Origin: Chromera velia
Lineage: Eukaryota > Sar > Chromeraceae
Assembly: GCA_018398765.1 (NCBI GenBank)
Contig: JAHBMJ010005858.1
Location: 1-46,597, forward strand
Length of the DNA: 46,597 bases
Direction: 5' to 3'
Position numbers and translations under genes: made by a program. The notes beneath the pieces are model-generated. The model was not told the DNA's origin. It saw only the letters and a program-made list of their open reading frames with translations, and searched no databases. This document shows, piece after piece, positions 24,190 to 36,167 of the stretch. The stretch's first letter is position 1, and the number at the start of each line of letters is the position of its first letter.

Positions 24190-25687
24190 TCCACTTATAA
24201 TTTTGTCATCGATGTCCTTTCATATAGTGACCAATCAATCAGTTCACAAAATCATAAAAGCCATGCAATAGTAGCGATACTGTACACTGGCATGTATCAG
24301 TTTCTGTTAGGGTATGTTATTCCAATATATTAAGGGTGTACGCTAGACGGTGCAGCTATAACGTTGAATACGGTATCAGATTTATCTCTAGATTTATTTT
24401 AGGATTTACCTTTGTTAGTATGGTTTAGCACTAGAGTAGTAGCCCCCAGCCTGGGCCCTAAGTCCAAGTCTACTTAGAGGGGTTAGTACGGATGCATACT
24501 TTCAAGGATTTAAGGATCTTCAGGGTTTCATCACTGGCATAACAGTGCCATAACTTTAATGTCCGTGGGGTAGTTTAGGTCGATGTTCAATGACATTCCC
24601 AATCGATCTCAAAAGTATAAAGATTTCTTCGAGATCGATGATCGTTCTGATTTTATTACAGTTTTTTAAGATTGGGATTAAGTCTAAGATAAGATAAGGA
24701 TTTATCTTCTGGGTTGAAACCCTTGCGGTTACCCACGGTCTTTTGGAAGTTTTCTATACTAGGCGGTTTTTTAAGTTATTAAATAATAATTAAACAATCC
24801 TTATGACAATTGGTTTTTAATTGTCTGCATGGTTTGCTCTGCTCAGGCTGTTTCAGATCATGAGATGGATATTAAAGCTCCCAAACGGGATCTTGTGTAG
24901 GATCTTGTAGGATTTGAACTTAGGTCTAGACTTGGGTCGCTACTAGCTATGACTCTCTAGTCGGGTCGTTTGGTCTCTAGCCTTGCTCGTTAACCTCTTA
25001 GTTACAAAGGGTAACCTTCATCTAGACTTTTATTTGATTTTTGATTTGCTTAAACATTTAATTCAAAAGATTTAAATAGTTCTGATTAGTTCATGTAAGT
25101 TTAGGAATATACAGTATTCTCCCTGAAAATCAAGATTTCACGCTCAATTAATCGACGTACGTAATAAACGTACAAAAAGTTCATGTCAATAATATTAATT
25201 AAACATATATAGCATTCGCCCTTTTCAAAAAGAAAGTATAAAACATATTTTTTCCAGTCACAAACTTTGATTTAATAGTCAGTGAAGTATGACACAGCAG
25301 CAGCCTTGCGCGATCGATTTGACCAAAAAATTTTCTCCAATATGGATCGAGTTCATGCATGCAAACAGCTGCAGCATGGGCAATTGTAATCGCATGACTT
25401 GTATGGAGCAAGTTAGAGACACAAGCTAAAAAACAATCATAAAAATATCCGTAAAATCCACATAAACAGACTCGATCAGCATGCAGCAACTTGCGTGGGT
25501 CCTAGCATGCATGGAAGGATTTGTGCTCTTAAAAAGTCAGGAAAAGGACCAAGGCCACAAAATTGCTGCACGCATGTATGCAATAAGAGAAAAAAAAATG
25601 TTCCTTGCGCATGGAGGGGGGACCCTTAGGCCTTGCCATACTTGACTGTGACAGTGGCCTCAATGATTGCCATTGCATTGCCTAGCT
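24190..25687. other. AT-rich intergenic block
   Basis: About 1.5 kb with no gene-like reading frame on either strand. Many stop codons, long AT-rich stretches and CTAG motifs suggest old repeats. No clear terminal repeats seen. Confidence 0.6.
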
Positions 25688-26460
25688 TCAGTACTGCTTT
25701 GAGGTACATACTCTTAGGAGGGGCCCAATCAACATCTGACGTTCTTCTTCATCAAGCCGTTTATCCTGGAATAGCTCTTCTTGTACATCTTTTTCCTCTT
25801 TGTGATAATAGAGGTCAGTCTCTTCTTTTTTGACAACCGTGTCCATGTATTTGTCATCCTGCTTCTTCATAATTTCCTCTTAATTATAGAATTAAGTTGA
25901 ATCAACCTGATTAGCACCAGCATTCGCATGAGGAAGCATACTAAAAGCATCTAGCATGACCTCATCCTTCACGATCATGCTGTGGTCGGTGATCCCCTCC
26001 TCCTTTTCCTTGATCTCTTTCTTTCCCTCAATTTTTTTGATGTACCTTTGAGGCGCCTTTCTGCTGCAGCTGCTCTTCTTGTACACTTCCTCTTTGACCA
26101 TCTGCTTTATCTTCCTCATCTTCTGCTCCTCGTCTTTAATCGTGTCGAGGTCAAAACGATCATGGGCAACCTGGGGTATCCCCCCAACTTTCTTTGTCTT
26201 TCACAGAGATCGCGTTGGGCTCAGTATCCTCAAGCACTTTCAGCTTCTTGATCGCATCTTTATGCATGAGCCTCTGAAAGAAAGAAGACCTTTATTTCAT
26301 TTTCCTGGGCCCATGCAGAATTAAGTCGGCATATTCAAAGTTGGCCTAAAGGAGGGTGTATTCTCGGTCTCTGTTTGTATTTTTGTTCTCCAGAGCTTCG
26401 ACCTTTGCGTAAGCCTTCTACTAGACTATTTGTGCTGCATTTGAGTATATTTATGTATCG
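25688..26460 (-). pseudogene. decayed Lys/Glu-rich coding remnant, family not recognised
   Basis: Reading minus-strand, one frame runs through KVEALENKNTNRDREYTLL, a TAG, ANFEYADLILHGPRKMK, a TAA, then RLMHKDAIKKLKVLEDTEPN and SVKDKESWGDTPG before a TGA. A shifted frame continues as DRFDLDTIKDEEQKMRKIKQ and further Lys/Glu-rich sequence to about 25893. A third piece (KKQDDKYMDTVVKKEETDLY) ends at 25688. The amphipathic, charged composition is protein-like, while stops and a frame change break it. An alternative is a real spliced gene, since TTTCTTTCAG precedes RLMHKD at about 26275. No family is evident. Confidence 0.4.
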
Positions 26461-28365
26461 ATATTCCGGCATAGAGTTCTGTATAACAGTTTTCATTACG
26501 TATATATATGTATACCTGCATGTCGATTCTTGTGATGATATCAGACTATATGTCATGAAGTAGGCAATACATCATGGATGCTCCTCCCTATGACATGCAT
26601 GCTTGAGCTTTGGAATCCCCGTCTCCTGCATGCCTCATTCGAAACCGTTTCATTCGATCATCTCCTGGAAGGCCCCCCACTTTATGCATTTGAGGTATGA
26701 ACGAGACACTTGATAATACATGATGAAGATACGCATGCAGACCTCTAAATCAATCAACTTGAAAGCGCTCATACAGTCAAACCCTCTGAAAGTGGCAATC
26801 TTCTTGTGCAAAGACTTTCTTTCTAACCCGTGATGGTCCAACCCTCCCCCCTGTCTCTCTCTCTCTCTCTCTCTTTCTTTCTATCTATCTATCTGTAAGT
26901 GTATGCATATGTATGTGTGTACCCACTTACCTTTTCTGACTTGATTGCAGATGGGTCCCCGAGGCCTACTCAGTCTGTCCAATTATCATCGAAGGCGTCG
27001 TTGAACCTCTTTCAGAGAAATAGAGAGAAGAAAAGGGATGAAGCAAGGAAGGAAAAAGGCAAGGGAGGGAGGGAGGGAGGGCACAGGACCATTTGGACGA
27101 GTTCATGGCATGACTCTGAAGAGTGAGTCTCTTTTCAAAACAAACGAGAGATGCTGTGCTTATTGTACGCCCTGTGAGTCAATCAGCAAGAAAGTATAAA
27201 AAATAAATACCTGTATGTTGACTCGATCATGCCTTAATCTCATTTACGCACGGCCGCGTCTGCGCGACACCCGACAAAGGGGTTTCCCTATGTCTCCCTC
27301 CTTTAAGTTCGCCGCACAATAGCCCAGCGGACCTGCCTTGCATTACATCCACATAAAGACAAAGAACGCGTCTCCACACCTCTGTTCATACATATCGACA
27401 CATGTACGCAGAGGTCCTGAAAGAAAGCCGACGCTCAGTCCTCGTAAAAGAGTCAAGTCAGACTCCGTAACTTCACCTCCGGAAGTTCTTTCTCTGCAAT
27501 CGTTCATGTAAATAAGTGTATAAGCAAACAAAAGGCAAAGAAAAAGGTAAAAAGAGCCTACCAACCTTGCCAGGGACAGAAGGGAACTTTTTCAAGACGA
27601 TGGACGTCGAATTTTAGCTTGGCCCTGCTCAAATAGATCCTGCGTACATAAATACGTACAGAGGGGTCAGTGGAAATCAAGTAGGCCTAGGAGGAAACAA
27701 AAAAAAGGAAAAGGGGTTCACGGGACGGGGGATGAGACATGATGGGTGAGTTAAAGGAGGCGAAGCTGAGAAGGTGACAGAGGATAGCTAGGCAGCCTGG
27801 CAAGGTAAGAGGAAGGGAAATGAGGCCGTTGGCTAGGCCATTGGCAGGATAAGGAAGAGGAATGGGCAAGCAAAGGAGGGGGAGAGGAAGGAAGAAGGGC
27901 GGAGGGTGCAGTATGCTAAGACTCTGAGATACAAAGTTTAGAGCATTGATTGCCAGCTGGGAGGAACCTCCTCCTAAAAGTAAAGGGAAAATCTAGCAAC
28001 TGCTCAGCATACATGGGTTGTTTTATAGAAGTAAATTACAATGCAAACCTGATGCAAAAAACCTGACTACTAGCCCAACTATCAAGTTTACAAAGTAACG
28101 ACAGTAGAAAAGATCCTGTCGCAGCGTGATGTATTGATCCGCTACAGTGAGAACACGGAAGCAATACACGGCCTCCCAGTATGAATGGAAACTCAAAACT
28201 TATGTACAATCTTCCCTGCAAAGAAGGTCGTCTAACTGTATGGCGTAAGTGGAACCCAAAGAGCATCTGATTCAAACAATCAAGCACTACACACTTCACA
28301 GGCTCCGTTTTTGCTTACTTGATCATGGCGACGTTGGGTTTTTCTGGGTCGGTTTGTTTAACAGA
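26461..28365. other. gene-poor interval with short coding-like minus-strand pieces
   Basis: Possible fragments on the minus strand are KKIATFRGFDCMSAFKLIDL (about 26650-26830) and RIYLSRAKLKFDVHRLEKVP (about 27590-27645). Neither forms a supportable gene; they may belong with the remnant at 25688-26460. A CT/CTAT microsatellite lies at 26854-26893 and a GGGA repeat near 27061-27081. Confidence 0.35.
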
Positions 28366-28785
28366 TATACCAAGCGCAACTCAATTTGGCATGATTATGA
28401 TTATGATTGCAAATGTGAAAAATATTTTATTGCGTAAACAGTCTCTTAATACAGTTACTTGCGATATGTTTCTGATAATATTCGTAAAATCTGTGCAAAT
28501 TTTCAAGTTCGTCAGCGTTATAAAAAATATAAATCAAGGGATTAATTCGTTTTCCGGGGCTGCCCGACTTTGAATTTTTATTTTTTTATAAATGTAATCA
28601 GTCGTGCGTACAAACTTGTGAACTTGAAAATTTGTACAGACTTTGCAAATATTATCAGAAACATGTTGCACGATGTTGTAAGACTTAGTCTCAAAAAACT
28701 GTTTTCACGATAAATTTTTTTTATATTTGCAATCGTAAACATAATTGGCTGTATAGGTTTGCCAAATTGAGTTGCGCTTGGTGTA
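28366..28785. repeat. imperfect palindrome / MITE-like foldback element
   Basis: The left end ACCAAGCGCAACTCAATTTG (28369-28388) is the reverse complement of the right end near 28762-28782. Inner segments also pair: TTTCTGATAATATT (from about 28469) with AATATTATCAGAAAC (about 28649-28663), and CAAATTTTCAAGTTC with GAACTTGAAAATTTG. Both arms are roughly 170-190 bp and about 80% complementary by eye. No transposase is inside. The ends read TATACC... and ...GGTGTA, so a TA target site is possible. Non-autonomous foldback or MITE is the best reading. Confidence 0.75.
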
Positions 28786-29476
28786 AGTTTCCGGAATCAT
28801 CCATACAATAGCGCAGAAGCGTTGCAGGTGTAGAAAATCTTGTTGTATTGCCGTAGGCAAGGGCTTCTAGAGAAGGAAGAGCGATTTCTTATGGATTTTT
28901 AGGTTGAGGTGGTCACAGAAATCGTGCAGGTCTTTGTTCCAATCGCCTCTAAGTGAGAAGGCGACAGAATGAAGTTGCAGGATTCAGTAAAGAGAGAACA
29001 CTTGATCGACAGTGGTACCCAATGGAAAGGAGAAGCATCACCGATCGTGTTTGATTGGACACTGAAGCTTTCTACAGAGATTATTGAAAGAGAACAAACA
29101 GAAGGGCACAACGACGTGGCCTACAACAGCAAGCTACCTACGAGCGGAAGACAAAACAGTCTGCAACATTCTGCAACGCCCTTTATATATAAAGATACAT
29201 GTGCAAAGAAGTGTTGTTTCTCGGAACATGTGCATGCATCGCGCGATGGTATCTTACTATACCACACTCGCGTCTAGATCTGACTGCGTAGGCACCACCT
29301 GTGTAGAAATTTGCATTATGGGTCCAAATAATGATACAATCTTGATTCGTGCACACACAGTTGCCATTACCTCCCTGAACCTAATGTCCACTTGAAAAAA
29401 AATATCAAGATCGTCCACGCCTGCAGCATGGCTAATCAAGTCTATCCAAATTTGTGGCCTAGCAAATCTTATCCAA

Positions 29477-29477
29477 A

Positions 29478-29509
<32 letters not shown>
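29477..29509. repeat. AT microsatellite
   Basis: Run of AT dinucleotides in AT-rich intergenic DNA. Confidence 0.95.
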
Positions 29510-29511
<2 letters not shown>

Positions 29512-29668
29512 GTAACGTATAAATAAATCGATATATTGCCTTTAAAATATTATTCATGCCTAGGTTTTGTATATATCATTATATATAATCATACAATATC
29601 AATATTATATCGTAGATTACATCATACATAGCTCAGTGCCAGTATACGGTCATATATAACATCTCTAT

Positions 29669-29923
29669 TCATTCATCTTCTGAATCAGAATCAGCAAGAT
29701 TGCTCAACCTGCAGATTTCATAGGCTTGTACCTACGTTTGGCGAGCTCGCACTCTGAGACCGTACGCTTGACAAAGAGCAAGCCTCTTTTGTTGCTCTTG
29801 TCTCTCTGCCTCTCTCTGCTGGGCCTCACTCTGTTCCTCCCCAGCTGCTGCCAGAAAATTTGAAGATGAAAAAGCTTGGGCAGAGCCTGCAAGTGGAGAG
29901 GCAACTTGTTGTGATGAAAACAT
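29669..29923 (-). pseudogene. C-terminal coding remnant with one in-frame TAG
   Basis: From ATG 29923 the frame reads an Ala/Ser-rich start, then EAERQEQQKRLALCQAYGLR, then a TAG, and stays open in the same frame as VQAYEICRLSNLADSDSEDE to TGA 29669-29671. The acidic Ser/Asp end is typical of a true C-terminus. The single stop is compatible with CAG to TAG. Origin unknown; a mobile-element ORF is possible because of the surroundings. Confidence 0.4.
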
Positions 29924-30087
29924 AAGAAAGGGGGAAACAAAAAGTCTGAAAGTAATTGAATAAAAAGTCTAAAAGTCTATCAATCTCGTCAATTTTTTTT
30001 CTTTAGGGTTGTTTGGATATACTTGCACTTCGGGAGACGGGTGGACACGCATGCAGCTGCGATTCTTTAGCATGCAGCTGCATGCTG

Positions 30088-30200
30088 CCTTTCAAGACAC
30101 CGCCCGCGCCTGCGGCGCGGCCGGTCAAGACACTGCCCATGCCTGTGGCGCGGGCCTTTAAGATACCGCCCGCGCCTGCGGTGCGGGCGTTCAAGCCTAT
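30088..30200 (+). repeat. 33-bp GC-rich tandem repeat, three copies
   Basis: Three units of 33 bp plus a partial fourth. In one frame they encode PFKTPPAPAAR, PVKTLPMPVAR and AFKIPPAPAVR. Differences between units are mostly substitutions. It is much richer in GC than its surroundings. No gene around it is supported. Confidence 0.8.
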
Positions 30201-30413
30201 CTAAAAATACGGCCCCACCATTTAAGTGGATCTTAGGTTCAGGGAGGTAGTTGCCATTCAGGCCCAACTAATTAAGCGATACATAAAAATTTCTCTATAA
30301 GACGGCCTGCGCATGTATACTCTGATCGTACGCTGTTTCTCTTCAAAACTCAACTTAACGTGAGTCATATAATTCAATCTGCTTACCGCACGGCAATTGT
30401 TGTCAGAGTGAAC

Positions 30414-30418
30414 GCTTG
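30414..30418. repeat. target-site duplication, left copy (GCTTG)
   Basis: GCTTG directly abuts the left LTR and recurs at 36168-36172 directly after the right LTR. This defines the insertion at 30419-36167. Confidence 0.85.
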
Positions 30419-30762
30419 CGTAAGGAGGTAACTCCTCTTCTCCTAAGTGATCGTACTTAGTTCAGTTAGATCTCTACTACAGAAAGTCTGTTAGTTCAAG
30501 GTTCACTTCCAAACTGCTTCTAGAAGCTTTGCAAACAACTGTTGTTTACTCAATCCAGGCTATACACAGCTGACTGAATTAATTCCACTTTATTTCTATT
30601 TTATTTAATTCTCTTCTAATACAGACTGGCATGGTGGCGCCTCCATGAGCCTGCGTGCATGTGTTGGTCTCTGAGCTGCGGGCGTCCCGTGCGGTGGCGG
30701 TGCACGTTAGTTCGGCTCACCCCGGGATTGGCCGGTCCCATGGCTCGCCTCACTATGTTACA
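30419..30762 (-). repeat. 3' LTR (344 bp)
   Basis: Matches 35824-36167 at a constant offset of 5405 with no gaps and about 96% identity. In element orientation it starts TGTAACATAG and ends CCTTACG. GCTTG lies just outside. Confidence 0.95.
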
Positions 30763-30778
30763 TGCCCTTCCCCCTTGG
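30763..30778 (-). other. polypurine tract
   Basis: Immediately upstream of the 3' LTR in element orientation: AAGGGGGAAGGG followed by CA and then the LTR TGTAAC. Position and composition fit the plus-strand primer of reverse transcription. Confidence 0.8.
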
Positions 30779-30864
30779 AGCGTGTGTCCCACGCGCTCTG
30801 TCCTTCTTCTCAGCTTTTCTGCGGTTAACTGCCAACCAAAATTGACCGTACAATTCCTGTCTAT

Positions 30865-31344
<480 letters not shown>

Positions 31345-31425
31345 CTAGGCTGCTTCGAGAGAGGCACGGGCGGCCTCAATGGCTTCTCTGTGTTCCTTCA
31401 AGAAGTCAGAGGCCTCGGAGGAAGG

Positions 31426-33609
31426 CTAGACAGAAGGAGAAAGAGAAAGAGCAGGGAGCGTGAGGGGTTCTCTTCCGTGTTCGAGCTGAAAGGGAGAGCG
31501 ACCTGTCCCGACATGGACAGATGTGTTGTATGCAAACTCAAGGGACGGGATGAATTCCGCCCATCGGTGATGCTGGGTCTCAACGAGGCAACGGAGGGCC
31601 TCCTCGATTGTTCGATTCCTACGTTCTGCTGACCCTGGTGTGTCGTGGTATGCCGTTGTAGAGAATGACAGGTGCGTGCCCGAGAGGGTGTGTAGGGTCT
31701 GCCAGAATCGAGACAGAAAACGGGGGTCTCTGTCACTCAGGATCGTACACTGCCACCCCTTCTTTACTGTGACGTTTTCATAATATAGCCGGCCTGCCTG
31801 TTCTGCTGTTGCTGTTGTGTGGGTCCAGATCAGGCATACCCCTTTTGACAGAGAGTCAGTGACAACCATAAGACAGTCAAACTGTTCATCCCCGGAGGCG
31901 GGCAGTCCAACGAAGAAGTCAATTTGGGTGACTTCCCATGGGTGGTTGGGAACAGGGAGCGGTCGGAGGAGACCGGGAGGCACTCGGCTGGGAGCTTTGC
32001 TTCTCTGGCAGGGATCATAGGCACGAACGAATCTGCGTACATCTCTCCACATCTGAGGCCAGAAATATCTTTCTGCCATTTGACTGTAGGTTTTCCCGAC
32101 CTCAAAGTGTGCACTCTCTGGAGATGAGTGGCTTTCCCGAATAAAAGCCGTACGCTGTGAGCGAGGGACACAAAGGCGGTCCCCCCGAAACAACAGACCA
32201 TCTCTCAGAGAGAGACCTTTCAAACGGGGCACCAGATGAGGGGAGGGAAGTTTGTTTGGGGAATTCTTCAGGTAAGCATGTACCGGAGCAAACCAGGGAT
32301 CGTTTGCATACTCCTCTCTGCAGCGCCTCTGCAGCTCAACATCTCCCTCAATCTTCAAGGTTGTCCGGCACTGACGCTGCTCAGTGCCCCTGTGCCCCCC
32401 CCCCAAAGAACAGGTCTCACCAACAACTGCCCCCTCATCCTCATACTCAGGTTCAAGCCCTGGGACCTCATCGTCGTCAGGACTGTCGGCCTGACTGACC
32501 GTCAGCGGGGTGGGTTGCCTCACTCTGATAGATGACAAAGGGGCAGAAGGGGAGGACTGGACCAAAGGGGGCGGATTGCGAGAAAGTGCGTCGGCAACGA
32601 TATTCGCCCTCCCCAGAATATATTTGATCGGAACCGCCACTTCCTCCAGAAACTCAATCCACCGTCTCATACACAGACTACAGTGCTCAAACGACTTCCC
32701 CAAATTCTCTAAACTCTTGTGGTCCGTCCAAAACTCCAACCCGGACGTCAGGAAATAACGCCAAACTTTCGCAAAATGGACAATCGCCAACAGCTCTAAC
32801 TCGCTCACTGGGTAGCGTGCCTCGGTGGGGGTTAGGCGGCGGGAGCCGAAGGCAAGCGGACGGTATGCCCCTATCTTCTGACAACGCTGAATGGCAACTG
32901 CCCTGATGGCTTGATGCGACTGTGAGGCGTCGTGTGCAATGTAGACAGGCTGGCTGGGGTCAGGCAGTGCAAGGGTGGCAAGCTTAAAGACGGTTTTGTT
33001 TAGAGCAATGAATGCCTGATCATACACAGGCTCCCACACAAAGGGGATTGAGGTGCGGAGAAGAGAGAGAAGGGGAGAAGCAACCTGGCTGTACCCCCTA
33101 ACAAACTTCCGAAACCAATTCCCTAACCCTAAAAACTGACGCAGTGAAGTGCGGTCGGTCGGCTTGGGGAAGTCCTGGAGTCCCTGCACCTTCTCAGGCG
33201 CAGGCCTGAATCCACCCTCACTGATGACCAGCCCCAGGAACTTGGCCTCCGTCCGGAACCAATCACAGTTTGACAGTTTGACATAGAGAGACTCGTTGGC
33301 AAGGAGCTGGAGGACGGCCTCCACGTCTCTCTCGTGTTCCTCAGAAGTGCAGCTTGTTACGATAGCAGTCTTCTCCTCATCGCCCTCGGCCACCCGGATC
33401 TGATGGAAGTACTGTCTCAAGTCGAGAGACGAGAAGTACTTGGCTCCATGCAGACGGGAAATCAAGTCATCCGGATACGGCAAGGGATATCTGTCCCTCA
33501 CACAGATTTTGTTCAGCTGCGTGTAATCAATACACATACGCTGAGTGCCGTCAGCTTTCGTAACAAAAAGGATAGGGGCAGCAAACGGGGAGTTGGAAGG
33601 GCGGATCTA
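31426..33609 (-). pseudogene. Pol: reverse transcriptase (deleted palm), RNase H, integrase
   Basis: Open from just after TAG 33607-33609 to TAG 31426. RT begins [15 protein letters not shown] and MCIDYTQLN, then motif [13 protein letters not shown]. At about 33341-33360 it jumps from EEKTAIVTS to [12 protein letters not shown], so the segment with the YxDD active site (usually some 55-60 residues) is absent without loss of frame. RNase H keeps its acidic set: [28 protein letters not shown]. Integrase: the zinc-finger region has two His but reads YDPC where C-x2-C is usual (Tyr codon at 32017-32019); the DDE core shows DFFVGLP, SDRDPRF and GSAERRNRT. It cannot encode a working RT. Confidence 0.93.
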
Positions 33610-33689
33610 ACCCTTGGCCAAGTACGACTCCAACTGTTTTCGGAGCTCATCGAGCTGCCCATAGGTGAGCCTATACTCAAGCAGGGGGG

Positions 33690-34507
33690 CGGTGACCTGG
33701 CTCGAGTTTGATATGACACTCGACTTCCCTCTTGGGCGGGAGGGTGGGAATCTCATTCGGGAAGATGCTGAAATACTTCTCCAGAACCTTTCTCATCCCC
33801 GGCCTCATTCCCTCCTCCTACACTTCCCTGCAGAAATCTGTGTAATCATCCGAATTGACCGGGTGATCGGGCGGGAAAGACGAGAGAGGCAGAGGCTTCT
33901 GTGTCGTGGCTCCTTGGATTCGGTTGACCTCTAGGGGGGAGGAAACGGAGGGAAGAGGGCGGACCTCAAGACGGTAACACTGGAAGGTGGTAGATTCCTT
34001 CTTGGAAAGCCTACGGATCTCTCTGCGGGTCAGGCGCTCAGGCTCGGCCCCCGGAATGTGGTAGATTTCCAAGTCATACAGTGTGAACTGCGACCCGGAG
34101 GGAGAACGATCTGCAGCGATGAAGAGAGACTTCGCTTCGAAATCGGGAAGGGGTTTGAAGGTCTCACAGAAGGGCATCCCCAGGACCATATCATAATCCT
34201 CGTCTAGATCGAGTACAGTCATGGTTAGGGGGGCTGCGAAGTCCTCAATTCTCAGATCGATGTCAGGCGCCTCCCATTAAACAGTAGTCAAAGGAGCCTG
34301 CGCACCATCGAGACGGATGCCCCCTTTGCACGTGGAGGGCTCCAAGGCGGACAAACGGAACTCCCCGGCCTCAACGACTCTCTTGCTCACATAAATGGAG
34401 TCCGCCCCTGGATCCCAAAGGGCACGGATCGGGATGCCATTCGCTGTGCCGTGGAAGGTGATCAATTTCCCCCTCCTGCCTGTCTTACCCCCAGTCGTGG
34501 AGTACAT
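33690..34507 (-). pseudogene. retropepsin (protease) region, broken by stops
   Basis: In the gag frame. From 34507: a short lead, then GIPIRALWDPGADSIYVSK, where the aspartic protease active site D-S/T-G-A reads D-P-G-A. TAA at 34277-34279 and TAG at 33818-33820 interrupt it. The frame then leads to YFSIFPNEIPTLPPKREV, which is the usual PR-RT linker before the RT fingers. The frameshift near 33684-33689 follows. Confidence 0.8.
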
Positions 34508-34509
34508 CC

Positions 34510-35707
34510 CTCTCGGGGGTGCATTCTGCTGCTAGCGCTGTGACCACTGGGGAGGGTTCCCCTGGAACTGCGGTGGTGGGCACAGTCCAGGGGGAGGCGT
34601 AAGCCCCTGCGGGATGACTGGATTCCCCCACTGCCCCTGCACCGAACCACCGTAGTGCTGCTGCACCCCACTCTGCAGGTTGTGCATGCGTCCTTGACCT
34701 CCGTAGAAATTTCTCTGACCCCCGTGACCCCTAGGACCCTGTTGTTGCTGTTGCTGCTTGCGGTTCCTACACTGGCGTGCAGAGTGTCCGACCGCGTGAC
34801 AATTGAAGCACCTATTCTCCTGAATATGCCTCTTGATCTCATCTTGGGAAAGGGAATAAATTCGGGAGATTCAGTTGAGATCCATCGGGATGGGCCCATC
34901 GTTCGATTGGGACTGAGGTCACAAAGGCGGGTGCGAATCACTTCGTCCGTCTCTGCCCTGGCCCCCGTAGTCTTTCTTTCTCCCCCCACTCAACAGCTGC
35001 TCAGCCTCCTCTGCATCCTTCATCGCAGCATCGAGACTGTCAGGCTTCCTCCTCCTCACTTCCTTCCTCACCTCATCCGGAAAGCCCCGAATGTAGTCGT
35101 ACATCAAATCGATCTCATTCACATCAACGATTCCTGCAATATCGTTGAATTGGACAGAGTACTTATGAACCTCCTCATTGCCCTGACAATGGACGTTCCG
35201 GACTTCCCCTCTCAAGTCTGTCTGTTTGTTTGGATCGGGGAAACGCTCGGACAGACGGGTGAAGAGATCTTCTACATTGACAAAAGGAGAAGCGGACCTC
35301 TGCGTCTTATCATACCATTGCTTGAGGAATTGGAAGAAGTACTGACACACAGACCCCAACTGCTTCAACACCTGAATATCGGAGAGCTGTATGTATTCCC
35401 TCATATCCGCGACCCAACCTTCGAGCAACTTCCGGTCCCCATGAAACACCGGCGGCTCTTTCGCCTTGAAGTTTGACCGCTGGGGAGGTGGAGAAGTCGG
35501 CTGTTGATTCATCCGCTGCTACTGCTGCTGTTCTGCTATCTGCTGCTGCTGTTGATGGATTGGGCCCCCGTCGGTGGCTGTTTGTTGCTACTGTGCTCCC
35601 AGAGCGTTTATCTGTTGTTGCTGAAGTTGTTACGTCTGCTGCACCTGGATCATCTGCTGCTGCATGAATTGCTGCCCCTCCAGCAATTGCTGCAGAACCT
35701 GCTCCAT
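34510..35707 (-). pseudogene. Gag with zinc knuckle, broken by stops
   Basis: ATG at 35705-35707 opens a Gln-rich N-terminus with stops at 35630 (TAA), 35588 (TAG) and 35519 (TAG), the last two inside CAG/CAA runs. From 35512 the capsid-like domain is open (FHGDRKLLEGWVADMREYIQ, later YIRGFPDEVRKEV). TGA codons at 34919 and 34871 precede a CCHC zinc knuckle, CFNCHAVGHSARQC (C-x2-C-x4-H-x4-C), followed by Gln- and Pro/Gly-rich sequence. TAG at 34532 separates Gag from the protease in the same frame. Confidence 0.88.
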
Positions 35708-35805
35708 CGAGAGAGAGTCTTGGGAGAAGAAAAGAATTTACTTGCCAAGAAAGAAGACGACTATTACAGGATCAGACCGAGCAACAGAGGTCCTGGAGAG
35801 ATCAA

Positions 35806-35823
35806 CCAGGCTCTGTGCTACCA
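35806..35823 (-). other. primer-binding site
   Basis: Directly after the 5' LTR in element orientation: TGGTAGCACAGAGCC. TGG complements the CCA end of a tRNA, and TGGTAGCA is what an initiator-Met-type acceptor end would give. The exact tRNA is not determined. Confidence 0.75.
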
Positions 35824-36167
35824 CGTAAGGAGGTAACTCCTCTTCTCCTAAGTGATCGCACTTAGTTCAGTTAGATCTCTACTACGGAAAGTCTGTTAGT
35901 TCAAGGTTCACTTCCAAACTGCTTCTAGAAGCTTTGCAAGCAACTGTTGTTTACTCAATCCAGGCTATACGCAGCTGACTGAATTAATTCTACTTTATTT
36001 CTATTTTATTTAATTCTCTTCTAATACAGACTGGCATGACGGCGCCTCCATGAGCCTGCGTGCATATGTTGGTCTCTGAGCTGCGGGCGTCCCGTGCGGT
36101 GGCAGTGCGCGTTAGTTCGGCTCACTCCGGGATTGGCTGGTCCCGTGGCTCGCCTCACTATGTTACG
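35824..36167 (-). repeat. 5' LTR (344 bp)
   Basis: Partner of 30419-30762. All 14 differences I count are transitions, with no gaps. It starts CGTAAC in element orientation where the other copy has TGTAAC. Confidence 0.95.

Noticed and set aside
34655-35476. 273-codon plus-strand ORF over gag
   Set aside because: Antisense shadow of gag, which carries a zinc knuckle in the minus frame.
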